Shown in pieces: positions 8,008 to 15,902 of a stretch of DNA of 64,000 nt. The stretch lies in contig NZ_JPLA01000041.1 in NCBI RefSeq assembly GCF_001010355.1, positions 61,494 through 125,493 of the forward strand, in the 5' to 3' direction. A program made the position numbers and the translations under genes. The DNA comes from Dyella japonica DSM 16301. Lineage in GTDB: Bacteria > Pseudomonadota > Gammaproteobacteria > Xanthomonadales > Rhodanobacteraceae. Positions within the stretch are counted from its first letter, which is position 1. Each line of letters starts with the position of its first letter. The notes under the pieces are model-generated. The model was not told where the DNA came from, ran no database searches, and worked only from the letters and a program-made list of their open reading frames with translations.

Positions 8008-8565
8008 TTAGCCGCCGTGGATGGCCTGCAGCACCTGGCTGGTGAAGCGCGTGTCGCCCAGCTGCAGATCGGGAGACAGGCGCGCCGTGATCTCCTGCAG
8101 CAGCCAGACGTTGCCGTCGGGGTCCTTGAACGAGGCGAAACTGGCGTAGCTTTGTCGCGTCGGGTTGAGGCCGCGGACCACGCACTGGTCGTCCGCATGG
8201 TGGAACACGCCGCCGGCGTCATGGAAGGGTTGGCTCACCTCGACACCGCGGCGTATCAACTCCTCGCGCGCCAGTTTGAGGTCGGCCACGATGAGGTAGT
8301 GATCCCGCGCCGAGCCCGGCGCCGCCGTGGTGACGTTCTTGCCGAAGATGATCGAGCACCCCGAACCTGGCGGGGTGAACTGGATCACCCGATAGTCCTC
8401 GCCCTTGCGGAAGTCCAGATCGAGCCGCCAACCCAGCGCGCCGTAGAAGCGCTTTGCGTGGTCGACATCCGAAACCGGCAGGACCACGATTTCGATCTTC
8501 ATGTCGAAGGTGAGTGGGCTTGGTGCTTCGGTAGTCGTTTCGTGATGCTCTTGCACGAGGCTCAT
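8008..8565 (-). CDS. VOC family (glyoxalase/bleomycin-resistance fold) protein
   Basis: This 185-aa protein opens, after a ~20-residue polar leader, with the VOC strand MKIEIVVLPVSDVDHAKRFYGALGW. It ends the fold with the metal-ligand region 'FKDPDGNVWLLQEI', where the Glu is a usual metal ligand. Such proteins act in glyoxal detoxification, ring-cleavage or antibiotic binding; the substrate is not evident. A second ATG at residue 22 (MKIEIV) is a possible shorter start. It converges with the Lrp gene, 9 bp apart. Confidence 0.85.
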   Translation of the reverse strand: MSLVQEHHETTTEAPSPLTFDMKIEIVVLPVSDVDHAKRFYGALGWRLDLDFRKGEDYRVIQFTPPGSGCSIIFGKNVTTAAPGSARDHYLIVADLKLAREELIRRGVEVSQPFHDAGGVFHHADDQCVVRGLNPTRQSYASFASFKDPDGNVWLLQEITARLSPDLQLGDTRFTSQVLQAIHGG

Positions 8566-8601
8566 GCATGGCTCCTTGGTGGCTCGAGGTGCCGGGCTTC
8601 G

Positions 8602-8698
8602 TGTGGGAGCGCACCCTGTGCGCGACTGCGACGCTTCGATGTACCACGGTCCCGGACGTCATCGCGAAAAGCTGTCGCGCACAGGGTGCGCTCCCACA
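8602..8698. repeat. interspersed palindromic element, copy A
   Basis: A 25-bp arm (8602-8626, core GGGAGCGCACCCTGTGCGCG) is perfectly inverted at 8674-8698 around a 47-bp spacer. The same arm recurs at 22449, 22506, 22584, 49007, 49058 and 53201. It behaves like a REP/BIME-type extragenic repeat. Confidence 0.85.
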
Positions 8699-8752
8699 AC
8701 ATCGTCGTCCGCTCGGTCGAAGCGCGATGCTAGGCAGCCAGCCTCCTGCATG

Positions 8753-8770
8753 CCATTGCACCAAGGTGTC
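8753..8770. repeat. 18-bp intergenic sequence repeated at 21338-21355
   Basis: The sequence CCATTGCACCAAGGTGTC occurs identically here and at 21338-21355, both in gaps. It contains the palindrome CACCAAGGTG less its centre. It could be a remnant of a mobile repeat or a shared operator. Confidence 0.45.
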
Positions 8771-8906
8771 GCTCCATCGGCGTGGCGAAATCGCCGTGCT
8801 GCGCATGCATACCATGGTCGTGCCGATACCAAAGTGTGCTGGTCCGGCGCCATGGCCGGCGGGACACTGTCGCCTCCCTTCGCCCATGCCTGCGACAGGA
8901 GCCACC

Positions 8907-9743
8907 ATGAATGACAGCAAGCCTTCCGCGCAGCTGCGCATCACGCGGCGTACGCCCGCTTACTGGCGTGTCACCATCGACAATCCGCCGATCAACGTGA
9001 TGGGTCCGCCCATGGTGCGGGACTTCCAGCATGTGATCGAGGCCATCGAAGCGGATGAGCAGGTTCGCGTGGTGGTATTTGACAGTGCCGTCGATGGCTA
9101 CTTCCTCAACCACTCCGATTTCAACGCGCGGTTCGAGGACCTCACCAGCATGCCCAACGGTCCCACCGGGCTGCCGCCATGGCCCGATGTGCTGGTACGC
9201 CTCACGCATGCACCGGTGGCGTCGATCGCGCTCATACGCGGTCGCGCGACCGGCAACGGCAGCGAACTCACGCTTGCCTGCGATATGAGTTTCGCCAGTC
9301 GCGAGAAGACCATCATTTCGCAATGGGAGGCCGGCGTCGGCCTGGTGGCTGGCGGCGGACCGATGGCGCGCCTGCCGCAGCTGATCGGCCGCAATCGCGC
9401 ACTGGAAGTGCTGCTGAGCTCGGAAGACCTGAGCGGCGATCAGGCGGCTGCTTACGGTTACGTCAATCGCGCCTTGCCTGATGCCGAACTCGACGATTTC
9501 GTCGAGGCGCTCGCTCTGCGCATCTCGCGCTTCGACAAGTGGGCGCTGGCCAATACCAAGCGCCTGGTCAATACGCAGCTGCCGCCGGAGGTGGAGATTG
9601 GCGCCGGCTGGGATACATGCATGGCGTCGATTGGCCGCGAGCACGCGCAGCAGAGCATCAAGGCGCTGATGGCGAAGGGCTTCCACCAGCCGGGCGATAT
9701 CGAAGAACGCCTGGCCTATCACATCGGCCAGCTGGGTCAGTGA
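8907..9743 (+). CDS. enoyl-CoA hydratase/isomerase (crotonase) family protein
   Basis: This 278-aa crotonase-fold protein has the oxyanion-hole strand 'VASIALIRGRATGNGSELTLACD', including a Glu at the ECH Glu144-equivalent position. The second acid lies near 'QWEAGVGLV', followed by GGGPMARL. Members add water to, isomerise or hydrolyse acyl-CoA thioesters; the loop sequences are divergent enough that a hydratase activity is not certain. The ATG at 8907 has CAGGA six bases upstream. A DUF336 gene begins 22 bp downstream, so the two probably form an operon. Confidence 0.82.
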   Translation: MNDSKPSAQLRITRRTPAYWRVTIDNPPINVMGPPMVRDFQHVIEAIEADEQVRVVVFDSAVDGYFLNHSDFNARFEDLTSMPNGPTGLPPWPDVLVRLTHAPVASIALIRGRATGNGSELTLACDMSFASREKTIISQWEAGVGLVAGGGPMARLPQLIGRNRALEVLLSSEDLSGDQAAAYGYVNRALPDAELDDFVEALALRISRFDKWALANTKRLVNTQLPPEVEIGAGWDTCMASIGREHAQQSIKALMAKGFHQPGDIEERLAYHIGQLGQ

Positions 9744-9765
9744 CAGTTATCCAAAGGAGAATCTT

Positions 9766-10158
9766 ATGGACCTGCTTGCGACGGCGAAGGCCCTGGCAGA
9801 ACGCGTGGAGGCCGAAGCGGCACGGGTCAAGGTGCCGGTAGCGGTATCCGTGATGGACGTGCACGGCAACCTGATCCTGCAGCATCGGATGAATGATGCG
9901 CCGCTGTTCGCGCTCGAGATTTCCGAGCGCAAGGCGTATACGTCGGCGCTCATCAAGGTGCGCACCGCCGATCTTCTCCCGCTGGTGCAGCCGGGACAGG
10001 ATCTGTTCCCCTTGCTCACGCTGGCCTGTGGACGCTTTACCGCAATGGGCGGTGGCGTGCCGATCCGCGAGAGCGGCCAGGTCGTCGCCGGCCTGGGCGT
10101 CAGCGGCGGCGCCACCACGCAAGAGGATATGGCGATCGTCGACGCCGTGGTGACCTAA
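9766..10158 (+). CDS. GlcG/HbpS-like (DUF336) protein
   Basis: This 130-aa DUF336 protein has the family motif 'VSVMDVHGNLILQHRMNDA' and the Gly-rich turn GVSGGATTQEDMAIV. AAGGAG precedes the ATG. Family members include HbpS, which binds haem, and GlcG of the glycolate operon; many accompany oxidoreductases or acyl-CoA enzymes as accessory proteins of unknown action. There is no signal peptide, so it is cytoplasmic. It lies 22 bp after the crotonase and probably shares its transcript. Confidence 0.83.
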   Translation: MDLLATAKALAERVEAEAARVKVPVAVSVMDVHGNLILQHRMNDAPLFALEISERKAYTSALIKVRTADLLPLVQPGQDLFPLLTLACGRFTAMGGGVPIRESGQVVAGLGVSGGATTQEDMAIVDAVVT

Positions 10159-10307
10159 GCGGCGTGCAAGTCGCGCATCGTCGTTGAAGACCACTGGACA
10201 TGCAGCACGGGCCGCTGGTCACCCGGACGACGCCGGTCAGCACAGATGCGTAGACCGTTCGGCGGGATCGTCCCTAGCCTTGGTGACTCTCCCAACGGTC
10301 AAACATC

Positions 10308-11177
10308 ATGCGCACGTCGTTCCTCTTGGTTGCCCTGCTGATCGCTGTTCCCGTCCACGCCGCCGATCCCTGGCAACTGGTCGACGATGCCTCGCCCGCA
10401 TTCGCGCCGGATGGGCGATCGGTAGTGTTCTCCCGTGGCGAAGGCGCCGAGCGGCACCTCTATGTCGCCGAACGCGGCGCGGCGGATTGGATGCCGGCGA
10501 CACGCGTTCCGTTCTCGGCATCGTGGATGGACCTGGAGCCGGCGATGGCGCCGGACGGTTCGTACGTGGTGTTTGCGTCCAACCGTCCGGCTCACAACGA
10601 CGGTGCGGCGCTGGACGGCTACTTCATGGGCAAGCCCAGGCCGGGGCGTGGCGGCAACCTGTGGCGGGTGGATCGCACTGCGCAAGGGTGGGGTGTGCCG
10701 CAGCGTTTGCCTGACACCATCAATGACGGCAACGCGATTTTCTCGCCGGCCGTGGCGGCCGATGGCAGCCTGTATTTCATGAAGCCTGACCCAAGCAGCG
10801 GCAAGTTCCGGCTGTATCTCAGCCGCTGGCAGGACGGTCGATTCCAGCCGCCGAGTCCCTTGAGTTTCAGCGACGGGACGGCCGGCGACTACGATCCGGC
10901 CGTGGCGCCCGATCAGTCTTTCGTGGTGTTCAGCTCGTCGCGGTCGCCTGCGGCGGCGAGCGGCAGCGCGCTCTTCATCAGCGTCGCCACGCCGCAGGGC
11001 TGGAGTACGCCGCAGCCGCTGGGCCCGCTGGGCATCGAAGCGAGGCTTGCGCCCGATCTTGCCACGCTCTACTACAGCGGCAAGGATCAGCATATCCACG
11101 CCTTCGCGTTGGCGCAGTGGCGCGCGACGCATCGAGACGTTGCGCCTGCGATGACGAGCGCCATGCCTGGAAAGTGA
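10308..11177 (+). CDS. secreted PD40/TolB-like beta-propeller protein
   Basis: This is a 289-aa protein. A signal peptide (MRTSFLLVALLIAVPVHA) is followed by repeated PD40 (WD40-like) blades, seen as 'SPAFAPDGRSVVFS', 'EPAMAPDGSYVVFAS' and 'DPAVAPDQSFVVFSSS'. It resembles the propeller of TolB or of S9 peptidases without a hydrolase domain. It is probably periplasmic and a binding scaffold. It stands alone between a DUF336 gene and a hairpin, and no partner is obvious. Confidence 0.82.
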   Translation: MRTSFLLVALLIAVPVHAADPWQLVDDASPAFAPDGRSVVFSRGEGAERHLYVAERGAADWMPATRVPFSASWMDLEPAMAPDGSYVVFASNRPAHNDGAALDGYFMGKPRPGRGGNLWRVDRTAQGWGVPQRLPDTINDGNAIFSPAVAADGSLYFMKPDPSSGKFRLYLSRWQDGRFQPPSPLSFSDGTAGDYDPAVAPDQSFVVFSSSRSPAAASGSALFISVATPQGWSTPQPLGPLGIEARLAPDLATLYYSGKDQHIHAFALAQWRATHRDVAPAMTSAMPGK

Positions 11178-11205
11178 ACTGGCTCGCGCGCCGCGCCAAT
11201 AAAGA

Positions 11206-11245
11206 GGGGCAGTGGGTCCCAGGAAAAGCATTGGGACACTGCCCC
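11206..11245. terminator. strong stem-loop, probable bidirectional terminator
   Basis: GGGGCAGTGGGTCCCA (11206-11221) pairs with TGGGACACTGCCCC (11232-11245), with a 2-nt bulge and a 10-nt loop. Read on the minus strand it is followed by a T-rich tract (TCTTTATT). It separates the PD40 gene from the convergent aag gene. Confidence 0.6.
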
Positions 11246-11379
11246 GTTGCGCTTACCGTAGCGTCGCCAAGACATGCGGTGCCTGGAGGGCTTGTGGTTG
11301 AAGCGCACAGTGATATTACGCGGCCGTGTGTTAGCCGCGATGCAATCCGCGTGGATTCGTTGTTAACGCGCTTGTTGCG

Positions 11380-12009
11380 TCAGCCGCGCTGCGCCGAGGA
11401 GCCGGATACATAAGGGCTGCCGCGCACGCTCCATCGCCAGGGATGCTCCTTGCCCACGCTGATGCCAATGCGCAGGCTCACCAGCGGATCCTTGGGCGGC
11501 GCCATGCCGTCGTCGACGATGGCGAAACCGTCGAGGGCCTCCACCAGATCGATGCCGTTCTGGGCGTGGTCGATACCCATCGCCTGCGTGAGGCGGGCGG
11601 GCCCGCGGCACAGGTCGCGATCGACCAAGGTGTTTGGGCGTGCTGCACGCATTTGCGCGAGGCCGTGCACAGGTTCCAGCGCGCGCAGGAGCACGCCGCA
11701 GCCGCTGCCCGCCGGACCGCTGACGCAATTGCTGCACCAGTGCATGCCATAGGTGAAGTAGACATACATATGCCCCGGCGGGCCGAACATCACGGCATTG
11801 CGTGGCGTTTTTCCGCGGTAGGTGTGCGCTGCTGGATCGATGGCGCCCAGATAGGCTTCCACTTCCACGATGCGTCCGGCCCGGCCATCGGTGGAGGCCA
11901 GGACTTTGTTGAGCAGACGCGGCGCCAGCGTGGTGGCGGAGCGCTGGAAAAAGACACGCGACAGGGGCTTGCCTGGCCAGCTGATCGGCGCGGTTGTCGA
12001 TTGACCCAC
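11380..12009 (-). CDS. DNA-3-methyladenine glycosylase (AAG/MPG family)
   Basis: This 209-aa protein has the AAG fold motifs 'RIVEVEAYLGAIDPAAHTYRGKTPRN', where the second Glu is the usual catalytic acid, 'MFGPPGHMYVYFTYGMHWC', and 'LCRGPARLTQAMGI'. It excises alkylated and deaminated purines to start base-excision repair. It uses a GTG start at 12009, one base after the stop of mug, so the two are translationally coupled. The C-terminus is normal for the family. Confidence 0.93.
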   Translation of the reverse strand: MGQSTTAPISWPGKPLSRVFFQRSATTLAPRLLNKVLASTDGRAGRIVEVEAYLGAIDPAAHTYRGKTPRNAVMFGPPGHMYVYFTYGMHWCSNCVSGPAGSGCGVLLRALEPVHGLAQMRAARPNTLVDRDLCRGPARLTQAMGIDHAQNGIDLVEALDGFAIVDDGMAPPKDPLVSLRIGISVGKEHPWRWSVRGSPYVSGSSAQRG

Positions 12010-12010
12010 C

Positions 12011-12550
12011 CTAACTCTCCATCCGCGCGCTGTGTGCCGAGGCCACCGTCATTTCCAGATAGAGCTCGCGGTAGGCGTCCACCAGGCCGTCGAGCGTGAA
12101 GGCCCGGTTTCTGCCGCTGGGGTTGGGAAGTATCCACACGATCGCGCCTTCGAAGGTGTCGGCTTGTCTGCCCCAGGCGAGTTCGCGCTGACCGGACAGT
12201 CCCGCATAGGCCGCCTTGCCCAGAAAGGCCACAAAGCGCGGGGCGTGGCGGGCGATCTTGCGCTTGAATGCCGCGGCGGCCGCGGTGAATTCCGCCGGCG
12301 CCAGCTCATCGGCGGCTGCGGTCGCCCGCGTCACAACCGTCGTCAGACCATAGCCGTAGCGCAGGATGCTGCGGTCCTGCGCGGGCGCGATCTGTTCGGG
12401 CGTAAATCCCGCGAGATGCAGCACACGCCAGAAACGATTGCTTCCGCTCACGAAATGATGACCCGCCGTGGCCGCCGTCATGCCCGGGTTGATGCCGCAG
12501 AACACCACCTTGAGCCCATCGGCCAGGAGGTCGGGTAGCTGCCTGCTCAC
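12011..12550 (-). CDS. mug: G:T/U mismatch-specific DNA glycosylase
   Basis: This is a 179-aa uracil-DNA-glycosylase superfamily protein of the Mug/TDG family. The active-site motif GINPG is at residues 19-23, with Asn in the catalytic position, and motif 2 (LPNPSGRN) appears near residue 140. It removes uracil or ethenocytosine opposite guanine. It precedes and is coupled to aag, making a two-gene base-excision repair operon. A TetR gene ends 10 bp upstream on the same strand. Confidence 0.92.
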   Translation of the reverse strand: MSRQLPDLLADGLKVVFCGINPGMTAATAGHHFVSGSNRFWRVLHLAGFTPEQIAPAQDRSILRYGYGLTTVVTRATAAADELAPAEFTAAAAAFKRKIARHAPRFVAFLGKAAYAGLSGQRELAWGRQADTFEGAIVWILPNPSGRNRAFTLDGLVDAYRELYLEMTVASAHSARMES

Positions 12551-12560
12551 GAGCCGACCG

Positions 12561-13190
12561 TCACTCGCACATCACGCTGACTGCCTTTTGCGCCAGCTTG
12601 CGCAGCTCAGTCTTTGAACTGCCGGAGCGGGCGCGCACGGCCAGCGAGTGCATGGTGGCGGAGGCGAGCAGGGCGAGCGCCTTGGGATCGGCATCCGCAT
12701 TCAACTCACCGGCACTGCGAGCAAGCTTGAAGCGTGCTTCGAAATCCGCATCGAGCTTGCGAAAGCCATCCGCCGCCAACTTCTGGATCTGTGGATCGCC
12801 GGGCGCCTCGGTAATCGCCGTGCCGACCACGAAGCATCCCAGCACCTGGTCGTCGCCGGAGAAATAGATCGACAGCGCGGCGTCGTAAACCTTCATCAAG
12901 GTCTCGGCCAGGCTTCCGCCGCTGGCGAAGGCCTTGTGCATCAGCTCGAACTTGCGTTCCCAGTAGTCGTTCAAGGCCTTGACGTAGATGTCGTGCTTGT
13001 CGCCAAACGCCGCGCGAAGGCTGGGGCGGTTCATGCCGGTCGCGGCGGAGATGTCGTCCAGCGACGTGCCCGAGTAGCCGGTCTTCCAGAACGCCTCGGC
13101 GGCCTGGCGCAGCGCTGTTTCCGGTTCGTAGGCACGGGGCCGCCCGCGGGGCCTTTTTTCGGTCTTTGCTGTTTTTGTACTTGATCGCAT
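12561..13190 (-). CDS. TetR family repressor of the adjacent efflux operon
   Basis: This 209-aa TetR protein has a basic leader (RPRGRPRAYEPETAL), a helix-turn-helix around residues 20-65 (GTSLDDISAATGMNRPSLRAAFGDK) and a C-terminal TetR_C-like ligand domain. It is divergent from the HlyD/DHA2/OMF drug efflux operon, the classic arrangement for a drug-sensing repressor. The two glycosylase genes follow on the same strand and might be co-transcribed with it. Confidence 0.9.
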   Translation of the reverse strand: MRSSTKTAKTEKRPRGRPRAYEPETALRQAAEAFWKTGYSGTSLDDISAATGMNRPSLRAAFGDKHDIYVKALNDYWERKFELMHKAFASGGSLAETLMKVYDAALSIYFSGDDQVLGCFVVGTAITEAPGDPQIQKLAADGFRKLDADFEARFKLARSAGELNADADPKALALLASATMHSLAVRARSGSSKTELRKLAQKAVSVMCE

Positions 13191-13243
13191 AAAAAACTTG
13201 ACCTCTCGTCGATAGCGGGATTATTATCCTGATAAGTACAAAA
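13173..13243. promoter_or_regulatory. divergent promoter region with inverted TTTTGTACTT arms
   Basis: TTTTGTACTT (13173-13182, just inside the TetR gene) and its exact complement AAGTACAAAA (13234-13243) flank the divergent promoters. GGATTATTATCC lies at 13218-13229. These AT-rich dyads are candidate binding sites for the TetR protein. A related GTACAAGTAC occurs at 22347-22356. Confidence 0.45.
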
Positions 13244-13297
13244 TTCAACAGGCATGGCGCAAAGCCTCCATGCCGTGCCAGTCAATAGGAACCAGTC

Positions 13298-14407
13298 ATG
13301 CGTAAGCAGTTTGATGAAACCAGCGATGGCCTGGGCTCAGGTCATGCCGAGACGGCGGGTCGGGGCCTGAAGGAGCGGCTGCGCTGGCCCCTGATGGCGG
13401 CGCTGCCGCTGCTGCTGATCGTCGGTGGCGGTGCCCGATACTTCCACGGTGCGCATGACGTGTCGACCGACGACGCCTTCGTGCGAGCCGCCAAGGTGTC
13501 CATCAATGCCCGCATTCCCGGCCAGGTGGTAAAGGTGGCGGTGATCGACAACCAGCCGGTCAAGGCCGGCCAGCTGTTGTTCGAAATCGATCCCGAACCC
13601 TATCGCATCGCGGTGGAGCAGGCGCAGGCGCGTCTCAACAGCGCGCGCCTGCAGGTGGAAGCGCTCAAGGCGACCTATCGCCGGCAATTGGCCGACCTGG
13701 AATCGGCCAAGGCATCGGCAGATTTCGACGGTCGCGAATACGCGCGCAAGAAGGCCTTGCTCGCCTCCGATTTCGCCTCGCGCGCCTCCTACGAGCGTGC
13801 CGAGACCGACATGCAGGTATCGCGTCAGCACATTGCATCGGCGCAGCAGGATGTCGCCAACACCGTGGCTGGCTTGAACGGCGATCCCAATATCGAGGCC
13901 GATCGGCATCCGGCCGTGCGCGAGGCGCGGGCTCAACTGGATCGTGCGCAGCTCGATCTTTCCTATACCCGCGTGTTGGCGCCGGACGATGGCGTGGTCA
14001 CCAAGGTGGACGATCTGCAGGTCGGTGATTTCGTCAGCAGCGGGGCCACCGTGTTCTCGATGATGTCGAGCCGGCATGTCTGGATCGAAGCGAATTTTCG
14101 CGAGACCGGTCTGACCCATATGCGGCCCGGCCAGGCGGCGACGATCGATGTTGATACCTATCCCGGGCATGGCTTCAAGGCGCATGTGGTGAGCATGAGT
14201 CCGGGCACCGGTTCGGAATTCGCGCTGCTGCCGCCGGAAAACGCCACCGGCAATTGGGTGAAGGTGGTGCAGCGTCTGCCGGTGCGCCTGGAACTGGATG
14301 CGATTGATCCGAACTGGCCGCTGTACTCGGGCATGAGCGTCACCGCGCAAGTGGACACGCGCCAGCAAGCCCAGGCGACCCATCGTGCTGCGGGAGCAGG
14401 GCAGTGA
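13298..14407 (+). CDS. HlyD/EmrA-type membrane fusion protein
   Basis: This is a 369-aa periplasmic adaptor. It has one inner-membrane helix (~residues 27-46), a biotinyl-lipoyl half motif 'ARIPGQVVKVAVIDNQPVKAGQLLF', an alpha-helical hairpin with coiled coils (residues ~105-190), and the second lipoyl half 'VLAPDDGVVTKVDDLQVGDFV'. It links the DHA2 pump to the outer-membrane channel. It is the first gene of a three-gene operon with a GTGA overlap to the next gene. Confidence 0.92.
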   Translation: MRKQFDETSDGLGSGHAETAGRGLKERLRWPLMAALPLLLIVGGGARYFHGAHDVSTDDAFVRAAKVSINARIPGQVVKVAVIDNQPVKAGQLLFEIDPEPYRIAVEQAQARLNSARLQVEALKATYRRQLADLESAKASADFDGREYARKKALLASDFASRASYERAETDMQVSRQHIASAQQDVANTVAGLNGDPNIEADRHPAVREARAQLDRAQLDLSYTRVLAPDDGVVTKVDDLQVGDFVSSGATVFSMMSSRHVWIEANFRETGLTHMRPGQAATIDVDTYPGHGFKAHVVSMSPGTGSEFALLPPENATGNWVKVVQRLPVRLELDAIDPNWPLYSGMSVTAQVDTRQQAQATHRAAGAGQ

Positions 14408-15885
14408 ACACCGCCCACGACCACAACAGCGAGGTGCGGGCGCATGGGAGCCTCGTCGCCGCCGCGTTGCTGGCGACGTATATGCAGGCGGTGAATATCT
14501 CGATCCCGAACGCGGCGGTCCTGCATGTGCAGGGCGGCCTGTCGATGACGGACGATGAGATTGGCTGGGTGTTCTCCTCGTATATCGCCGCAAGCGCCAT
14601 CGTGATGCCGTTGACGCATTGGCTGGCCGGCCGCTTCGGCAGGAAGCGGGTGTTCCTGGTGTCGCTGGCGCTGTTCAGTCTTGCGCTGGTCCTCGACACG
14701 CTGGCGACGACGCCGCTGCAGTTCGTATCGGCGCGCATCCTGCAAGGCGCCGCCAGTGGCACGCTGGCGCCGCTGTCGATGGCGATCCTGCTGCACGAAC
14801 TGCCGCCCCTGCGCCACGGCCGCATCGGCATGGCCTGGAGCGTGATTGCCTTGCTCGGCATCTTGAGCGGCCCGGCGATCGGTGGATGGCTGGGTGAATA
14901 CGTCGGCTGGCATGCGATCTTTTATTTCAGCCTGCCGATGGCTGCGTTCATTGCTGTGGCGATGAGTGTGTACCTGAAGGAAAAGAAGCTGCACAAGCTG
15001 GAGCACTTCGACTTCTTCGGGCTGGTGACGTTTTCCATGGGCATCGCCGGCCTGCAGATGATGCTCGACCGCGGCGAACGCCTGGAATGGTTTGCCTCGC
15101 CGGAGATCTGGGCGGAAGCGATCGCTTCGGCGCTGGGTTTCTATCTCTACATCGCGCATGTGCTGACCAAGGACCATCACTTCCTGCACAAGGCCTTGTT
15201 CAAGGACCGCAACTTCCGCGTGGCGACGGTGATGTTCTTCGCGTTCGGCTTTGTGCTGCTGCCGACGCTGGCGCTGACCTCGCCGATGCTGGAGGAACTG
15301 CTCGGCTATCCGGCGGATACGGCCGGTTACCTGAGCATTCCGCGCGGCGTCGCCCTGGTCGCGGCCTTGCTGCTGACCTGGCGCGCACCGTCGCGTTTGG
15401 ACAATCGCTGGCTGATCCTCGGTGGCCTGGCGCTGGTGGTCTACGGCAACTGGCGCATGCTGGGCTACTCGCCCCTGATGGACTGGTGGCCGGTGGCGGC
15501 GGCGGGGGCCATTCAAGGCGCTGGCCTGGGCATGCTGATGCCGGCGCTCACGCGCGCTGCCTTCAGCACGCTCGATCCCCAATTCCGCGCGGAAGGGACG
15601 GTGCTGTTCAACCTGTCGCGCTTGTACGGCAGCACGATCGGCATCGCCATCGTGCAGATCTACTTCTACTGCAACACACAGAGCATGCACCTGGCGCTCG
15701 CCAGCAACCTCAGGCCGTACCGCACCGGGCCTCTGACGGGGCAGGCGCTGGCCATGATGAATGAGCTGGTGACCGGCCAGGCGGCGTTGGTCGCGGTGAT
15801 CGGTCAGTTCAAGCTCTTGATGATCGCGATGCTGATCGTCAGTCCGCTGGCTCTGTTCCTGCGCAAGCCGCGTACCGGCATCTGA
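14404..15885 (+). CDS. DHA2 family (EmrB-like) drug:H+ antiporter
   Basis: This 493-aa, ~14-helix MFS protein starts with GTG at 14404, overlapping the adaptor stop in the sequence GTGA. Visible motifs are the antiporter loop WLAGRFGRKRVF, the drug-motif helix 'ILQGAASGTLAPLSMA' and 'LGILSGPAIGGWLGEYVGWH'. It exports hydrophobic drugs through the tripartite complex with its neighbours, using the proton gradient. The divergent TetR at 12561-13190 is the likely repressor. Confidence 0.92.
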   Translation: MNTAHDHNSEVRAHGSLVAAALLATYMQAVNISIPNAAVLHVQGGLSMTDDEIGWVFSSYIAASAIVMPLTHWLAGRFGRKRVFLVSLALFSLALVLDTLATTPLQFVSARILQGAASGTLAPLSMAILLHELPPLRHGRIGMAWSVIALLGILSGPAIGGWLGEYVGWHAIFYFSLPMAAFIAVAMSVYLKEKKLHKLEHFDFFGLVTFSMGIAGLQMMLDRGERLEWFASPEIWAEAIASALGFYLYIAHVLTKDHHFLHKALFKDRNFRVATVMFFAFGFVLLPTLALTSPMLEELLGYPADTAGYLSIPRGVALVAALLLTWRAPSRLDNRWLILGGLALVVYGNWRMLGYSPLMDWWPVAAAGAIQGAGLGMLMPALTRAAFSTLDPQFRAEGTVLFNLSRLYGSTIGIAIVQIYFYCNTQSMHLALASNLRPYRTGPLTGQALAMMNELVTGQAALVAVIGQFKLLMIAMLIVSPLALFLRKPRTGI

Positions 15886-15902
15886 AATTCTGGAGTCACA
15901 GC

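Larger units (their letters stand above)
8566..8906. other. 341-bp intergenic region with palindromic repeat element
   Basis: No gene is supported here. It contains interspersed palindromic element A (8602-8698) and an 18-bp segment (8753-8770) identical to one at 21338-21355. The promoter for the crotonase gene should lie in its right part, but no clear -10/-35 pair stands out. Confidence 0.6.
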
